From Laetiporus sulphureus 93-53 (taxonomy: Eukaryota; Basidiomycota; Agaricomycetes; Polyporales; Laetiporaceae), in NCBI RefSeq assembly GCF_001632365.1, contig NW_024468516.1, positions 776,177 to 840,176 of the forward strand: a stretch of 64,000 nucleotides of DNA, read 5' to 3'. Of this stretch, positions 58,217-64,000 are shown piece by piece. The notes below the pieces were generated by a model that made no database searches, was not told where the DNA came from, and saw nothing but the letters and a program-made list of their open reading frames with translations. Position 1 is the first letter of the stretch; each line of letters starts with the position of its first letter. The translations under genes and the position numbers were made by a program.

Positions 58217-59792
58217 TTAAATGATGCAGTAGCCACCGTCGACACGGATTTCGGAGCCGGTCATGAAACGAGATGCGTCGCTGGCGAGGAAAATGATCGC
58301 ACCCTATCGTTGAATATCAAGTCAGCACACGAGGTCTCGATGAACATAGTAGGAGGATTTGGAACCCACCGCCAAGTCCTCTGGCTCACCCATCTATCAC
58401 CACCAAGACAAAGTATGAGCACCGTGCGGCAGATACAGCGACAGAAATTACGCACCCTGCCCATCGGCGTGAGGCTCTCCCATGTTTTCTGCACAAAGAA
58501 AACAGGTCAGTTTGAGAACAAGGCAGGGGCACAGAGACAAGGACATGCCTTGAGCTCCTGGTCGTGGGCGAGGATGGTGCGGGTAAGCTTGGTCAACATG
58601 TAGCCGGGGCTGTAAAAGATGATAGCTGAGAAAAGAAACGCGCGACGCGTGACGTCATCACGCACCTGAGGCAGTTGACGCGCACGCCCTTCTTTGCCCA
58701 TTCCACTGCCAAGCTGGCCGCCATGTGCTTTACCGCTGCGGGCACACAGAGAATTAGACTCAACGCCTAGGAACCAATTCATAGAGTATATCGAAGTCAC
58801 TAACCGGCTTTGGCCGCGTTGTAAGGCGTTTGTGGCTGCGGGATGTTCACGATCTGTCATGACGGCGCCGTCGTCAGTCAGGCGGTCACATCCAAGCCAG
58901 CCTGACGACTCACGTTGGCACTCATGCTACCCACGAGCACAATGCTCCCTCCGCCCTGTGGGATCATGTTACGTGCCGCTTCCCGTGCCGTGAAGAACGC
59001 GCCGTGGACGTTGATGTCGTACAACCGCTTTATCCGGTCGAACGGGTAGCTTCGCGAACGGAGGGGCATCAACATCGAGAGCGCATATTACCCGGCGCCA
59101 CCAGACCACTCACTCGAACGCGGAGTAGTTCTCGACAATTCCTGAAATAGACACGAAGAGCCTGAATAAAGAGCCCAACAGACAGCAACACAGCGCGTGA
59201 CGTACCAGCTGACGCAACGACCGAGTCTATACGCCCATAGCTGTCCATCACTCGACGGAATGCCTGCTGCACTGAGAGCTCGCTCGAGACGTCGCAGCCG
59301 ATTCCCATAATGCTGTAGTCACTCTCCACCATGTCACTGTCAACTTCACACCTTATCAGCACGCCGCAGGACAGGAGAATCAAAAGGGCGGACACTGACC
59401 GCATGCGGCCTTGGTGAGCTCAGCGGCTGCGTCGGCTGCCTCCTCCTCCTTGAGATCAAGGATGGCGAGCTGCGTGCAGCCAGACTGGATGAACGCGCGG
59501 CAGAACTCGTTGCCCAGGCCGCGAGCGGCGCCTGTGACCATGCAGACCTGTGGGTGGAAGCGTCGTCTCAGAAGGTGGGCGCCGGCGGGGGCGTGCGGCG
59601 GCGGGCACGCACTTTGTTCGCCATCGAAAAGTCGGGGAGAGTCTTGTGGACCTTGGCCTTTGCCGCGACGGCGCTGTCGATGGTGGACTCCCAGCGGGCG
59701 TGGGCGCGAACGACGGGCTGTGGTGGGCGTCGTGCGACGGCGAGAGGTCTGGAGACGGCGGAGAGCGACGAGGAGAAGAGCCGGGAAGTCAT
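58217..59792 (-). CDS. Short-chain dehydrogenase/reductase with mitochondrial-type leader
   Basis: NAD(P)-dependent classical SDR. ATG 59792 opens an Arg/Ser/Ala-rich leader (MTSRLFSSSLSAVSRPLAVA) that looks like a mitochondrial presequence. The cofactor motif is VTGAARGLG (TGxxxGxG), followed by GIGCDVSSELSVQQAF, a SVVASAG segment (NAG-like), INVHGAFFTAREAARNM, the active-site Ser in GSIVLVGSMSANV, and YNAAKA with catalytic Tyr and Lys. Then VRVNCLSPGYMLTKLT and the C-terminal SRFMTGSEIRVDGGYCII. The VNIPQPQTPYNAAKAAVKHM segment is characteristic of D-arabinitol 2-dehydrogenase/sorbose-reductase-like SDRs. About nine introns. The polyol substrate is inferred from the family. Confidence 0.88.
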
Positions 59793-60320
59793 GGTGGGTT
59801 GGGGGGAGAGGATGAACAGAAGTGAGGACGTTTGGGCATTTATTGGAACTATTAGAGCCGTCTAGAACGCTGCCCGGGGCCTGCCCCACGGACCGATCAA
59901 TGCGCGGGGAATTGCAACACCTGACTGCAAGACGCCCGCCCTCGCTCCCCCCTCGCTCGCGCAGCCAAGGCGGTCGTGAGCATAAATCTATATGGTATAT
60001 CGAGTACTCGACCACATACCATGTAGAGGACATGGATAACGAGCGTGGGTATCGACGCAGAGCAAAACTAGAAGAACAACTACTACCGAATAGACTTCTG
60101 AATAATAAACTAATAGACTACGCGCCCGGTCTCGGTACCAGCCAATGCGAACATATAATACGGTAGAAATAGGAGAGGCGTACGGCATACGCTAGCAATG
60201 ATACATCCGACAGAACAAAGAAGTGAGAGTCCGGAAGCGGAGAGAATGTGCGATCCGGAGAGACGATTGCAATAGATCGCACGAGAGTGTGAAGAGAAAC
60301 ACGACGCACCCGGGCGACGT
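59793..60320. other. Spacer between two minus-strand genes
   Basis: About 530 bases holding the SDR promoter and the 3' flank of the coiled-coil gene. Nothing else recognised. Confidence 0.4.
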
Positions 60321-63300
60321 TCACAGGCATGCAAACTTGGACTTGCGCTTCTGCAGCTCCTCCATCCGGCTGTCGAGCTGCGCCCGCGCCCGCTCCTTCG
60401 CCCGCCGCTCCTCGTCCAATCGGTGCTCGAGGCTCTGCTTCTCCTCTACGATCGACCGCCGCACGTTCACCACCTCGTTCTTCGCCTCGTGCAGTTCCGC
60501 ACGCAGCGCAGCGATCTGGTTGTTTAGGTTGTCCCGTTCTCGCGCAAGCTCCGTCGCCTGCATTCGGGCCTTGCGCACTGCGGGGTAAAGAGAAGAACAC
60601 GGAGATCACATCAGCACATCACGCATCAATCGTCGATAAACAAAACGCAAACATGAAAGCAAGCGGCCGCAGCCGCAGCCGAAGCGGAGATGTGTGAGAA
60701 TCTGTACTTACAGTTTTTCTCCTCCTCGCCTAACGACCCTTCCAGCTTTGTGACAAGATCCATGTGCACCTGCAAGTCGCCCTCACAATGCATCAGCTGC
60801 TTGTTCAGCGTCTTGATCATCGCCTCCTGCTCTTCGATCTGTTTCGCCTGCTGCTCAATCTGCGCGGTCAGATGTGGATCCGGCGTTCCAGTTGACGTCG
60901 GAGGTCCACTCATTGACGGTGCGATAGATGTAGCCGGCGTCGTTGGAGAGCCGAGCGGCATGTCAATGCTCCCGGGCGTCGTAAACGCCGACGAAGACGC
61001 TATGCTCAGCTGTGTTTCATGAGCAGATGACGGGGCCGGCGGAATCGGCACCGTCGGCGGGGGCGCAGGCGGCGGCAATTTCGTCGGCGACATTCCGTTT
61101 GCACGTACGCTCCGCTCGAAGCCCTGTCTTTGCCCGGGCGATGGGCTGCGCACAAGTTGCGACTGCAAGTCCCGAAGAAGCACGTCTTGCCGGTTCTTCT
61201 CTGCCGCCAAGCTATCCATCTCGTCCTTAGTGCGCTGTAGGGTCTCCTGCATTTCCGCAATCACCGAGCGATGTCGCTCAAGCTCGTCCACAAGCGAGTC
61301 CCGCTTTGACGCCTCTTTGACGAGTTCAGACGTCTTGTCCCGTGTTTCTTGCAGTTCCTGCCGCAGCTTCGCCACTTCGGCCGCCAGGGTGTCTCGTTCC
61401 TCGTTCGAGCTGTTGAGCTGTTGATGCAAGAGTCCAATTACGTCCGTCTTCTGCTGAAGCGCTTCCTCATGCGCACGGCGAGTCTCCTCCCTAGCAACGA
61501 CATACTCCTCGGATGCCGCCTTGTAAGATTCGAGCTCCTCAAGGAGCAGGGTGTGATTCTGCTGCAAGCCTTGCACCTCGTCATCCCGCTCCTTCTGCAT
61601 TTCTCCGAGCTGCAGATCATGATCCCTGCGGATGACCTCCAGCTCTTCGGCGTGCTTCTTCTCCAGCTCCCCGAGGGCAGCGCTGATCCGTTCCTTCTCT
61701 TCAGAAAGTAGTTGGTCACTGTGGGCACGAGCCTCTTCGAGCATCTGACGGTGCTGATCCTGCACGGCTATGAGGTTCGCCTGAGCTTCTGCGAGTGCAG
61801 CCTGGTGTTCAGCCTTGAGCAATGTGAGCTCCTCTGTGTGAGGCTTAATGAGCGATGACCGCTGCTCTTCCGCCTCGCTCTTGACTGCCGTAACAGCAGC
61901 ATTATGCGCTTCCTCAAGACGTAATAACTCATCAGCATGACACCGTTGAGCTTCCTCAAGTACTGATGCTTGCTGCTCTTTGGCAGCCAGCAGCTCGGTC
62001 TCTAGCTGCTTCTGCAAGTCAGAGCTCGAGGCAGCGAGCTCGTTCCGGCTTTGCTCCAGCTCAGCGGTCAACCTAGCAACCTCCTTCTGCGATTCCTCCT
62101 GGAGTTGGGACAGTGTAGCGGCATGCTCTGCTGCGCTCTTTTCCAGTGCTGCGCGATGCTCATCATCTTTGGCGGACAACGTCCGACTGTGATCGGCTTG
62201 CAGCTTGGCCAGTTCGTCGGCGAAGGTGGCTTCCTTGATGTTGACAGCCTCGGCATGGCTGGCCTTGAGCCGCTCGCGAGAGCTCCGGTGCATCTCTTCC
62301 TTCGCAGCAAGTGTCTGGGCGTGCTCATCCTTGAGCTTCTGGATGTCGTCAGTGAATTGCTGCTCCTTCGCACTGACGGCTGATGCATGCACTTCCTGCA
62401 GCTCCTTGAGCGCGACGTCTCGAGCAGATTGTGACTCCGAGAGCGAGCCTTCACGAGCGATCTCCGACATCCGCATTTCCCGGGCGTGCTCGTCGCGCAG
62501 CCGCTCCAGTGCAGTGGCGGCCTCAGCCGACTGCTTCTCCAAAGTCTGGGCGTGCTCCGTGCGAAGTTTCGTGAGCGCATCGTAGTATTCCTCCTCAGTC
62601 TGGCTAAGCGTGGCCGCGGCTTCCTCTTCCTTCTTTTTGAACGCCTCTTGGTGCTCCACGGCCAGCTTCGCCAATGCGGCCTCGTGATCCTGACGCGTGC
62701 TCTCAAGCATGTCTTCGACGGCCTGGCTACGGCGTTTCAGCTCCTCCTCGTGATCGGCCCTCAGTTTACCAAAGGCGGCCTCGTGCTCCTGGCGTGCTTG
62801 CTCCAGTGCGGCGGACGCCTCGAGGAGCTGGTCGCGCAAGCCACTGAATGCACCTTCATGCTCTTCCTTCATCCTAGCCAGGAGACCATCGACCTCGGAC
62901 TCCTTTGCCCGCAGAGCTTCCTCGTGTGCCGCCTGAAGGTTAGCAATCTCAGAGGCGTGCTCCGCTTGGATACGTTCCAAGGACGCAAGCAGCTCGGCTT
63001 CGCGGCGTTGCACATTCTCTAAGGATTCGGCGAGATCAGATGAGTGAAGTTGCGCCTTTGCTAGGGAGTCGACCAGATTCACTTCGTGCTCCTCCAGTTG
63101 CTGCAATCGCTGCAGATCTTCGCTATGCTTGGCCACTTCTTCGTCATGTTTGTTGCGCAGAGCCTCCAGCTCGGTGGACATATTCAGCGTCTGATCCCGG
63201 GAGAGGACAGAGAGCTCTTCGTACTGCCTGCGAACTTGGCTAAGCTCTGTATTCAAACCATCGATGGCTTCCCGGTGAGACGATTCTTTCTGAGCCATTG

Positions 63301-64000
63301 ACCTAACAACGTTTCAGGAGGTAGATCCGCATAAGGCCACCTCCATACGCACCTCATGAGCTCATTCAGCCTCTCCAATGATTCATCAACATCAGGTAGT
63401 GTCGAGCCTGTATCCGAGACCTGAATATGCAGACTATGCCGAAGCTGCTTGAATTGGGCCATCGTCTTCGGCGAAAGGTTCAGGCTCAGCTCGGGGCTGC
63501 CGAGGCCATTTACCGGCGTCGTAGGTGCATCCGACGGAGTCTGACTGAGACTCGCTAGCGCAGCTGCCCGATCCTTCTCCTTCAAAGACGTCTCCAGCGC
63601 GGATATCTCTGCTTCACGCTCTTGGAGGACCTCCTGCAACCGCATGATCTCCTTTTCCAGACTGGCTACCGATCTCTCATTTGACGGTACATTAATAGAA
63701 GGAAGAGATACTGAAAGGTTGAGTCTGGATTGCGGACGGGAGAGCGAGAGCGAAATGGAGCTACTTGTGCCATGACTGGAGATGGAAGCTTTGCGCGACC
63801 TCGCTGATGATAGCTCCTGCGAGAGCGAAACCGATTGCGAGAGCGACCTTTTTACAATGAATTTAGTCAGCGCGATCCTGAGGATGAACCACGCTCATTT
63901 ACCTGGTGTGGAGAGACTCCGCTGACGCCGCCTGCCGGAAGAAGGGTCGCTTGACCGACCCGTTCATCACAGGCTCGATGCCATCCCTCGACGATCCTTT
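60321..64000 (-). CDS. Long coiled-coil protein, C-terminal part (5' end outside window)
   Basis: Stop at 60321-60323. Exons from the 3' end: about 60321-60586, about 60710-63298, about 63351-63848, and one running past 64000. The large exon alone encodes over 850 residues of almost continuous coiled coil, dense in Glu, Ala, Leu, Lys and Gln with many HAE/HEE-type heptads (LEEAHNAAVTAVKSEAEEQR). A Pro-rich hinge (LPPPAPPPTVPIPPAP) near 61050 separates it from a shorter helix (EEQEAMIKTLNKQLMHCEGD). The last exon ends MEELQKRKSKFACL. Upstream is a Ser-rich region (SSISLSLSRPQSRLNLSVS). This layout fits a cytoskeletal motor or microtubule-binding protein (kinesin- or CLIP-like tail), but the head is missing, so the identity is open. 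Confidence 0.75.

Noticed and set aside
60223..63301. Several plus-strand frames opposite the long coiled-coil gene
   Set aside because: They are reverse shadows of Glu/Leu/Ala-rich coding sequence on the minus strand; low-complexity Ser/Cys/Leu translations.

Overview
The window is nuclear DNA of a filamentous basidiomycete, most likely a wood-decay member of the Agaricomycetes (Polyporales-like). Pointers are many short phase-conserved GT-AG introns (about 35-80 nt), closely packed genes on both strands, fungal-only families (DUF1776, DUF6533, Csm1/Pcs1, white-collar-2, alpha-beta fused tryptophan synthase, two tandem G-gamma genes), a CYP63-like P450 tandem, and a crinkler/kinase-like gene in a transposon-rich patch. 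One 100-base N gap (50338-50437) marks a scaffold join.

Layout. 1-1.5 kb: no gene recognised. 1.5-8.6 kb: tandem duplication (unit about 3.6 kb) of a P450 gene; the first copy is broken in three places, the second is an intact 16-exon gene. 9.4-21 kb: dense housekeeping block with an orphan coiled-coil gene, two G-gamma genes, eIF2B-beta, BRX1, Csm1/Pcs1 and an asparaginase with ankyrin repeats. 21.3-24 kb: tryptophan synthase. 25.4-30.3 kb: aldo-keto reductase, RING/coiled-coil protein, triple-KH RNA-binding protein. 31.6-37.3 kb: arrestin-like protein, cyclic phosphodiesterase, DUF1776 protein. 37.4-38.4 kb: a MITE-like inverted-repeat element and an intron-containing tRNA-Ser(AGA). 39.3-47.1 kb: DUF6533 membrane protein, mitochondrial ATP synthase beta, amidophosphoribosyltransferase. 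47.4-52.7 kb: repeat island with a decayed LINE holding a hAT-like MITE, tandem repeats, the N gap, a crinkler/kinase-like gene with frame breaks, and a second copy of the 3' end of ADE4. 53.2-64 kb: F-box protein, a 99-aa orphan, WC-2, a mitochondrial-type SDR, and the C-terminal part of a long coiled-coil protein running off the window.

Most genes are general metabolism and cell biology (tryptophan and purine synthesis, ATP synthesis, translation initiation, ribosome assembly, chromosome segregation, G-protein and light signalling) and form no single pathway. Several pairs share short divergent promoters (eIF2B-beta/BRX1, asparaginase/TRP5, ATP2/ADE4, orphan/G-gamma). I did not find a clear new multi-gene system. 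The most unusual items are a start codon interrupted by an intron in ADE4 (and an intron one base after ATG in the phosphodiesterase), the live/dead P450 pair, the tandem G-gamma pair with different CAAX boxes, and the ADE4-tail duplication bracketing the repeat island.

Exon models were built by eye from splice signals and frame continuity; for the genes where I give a protein length, the summed exons are divisible by three.
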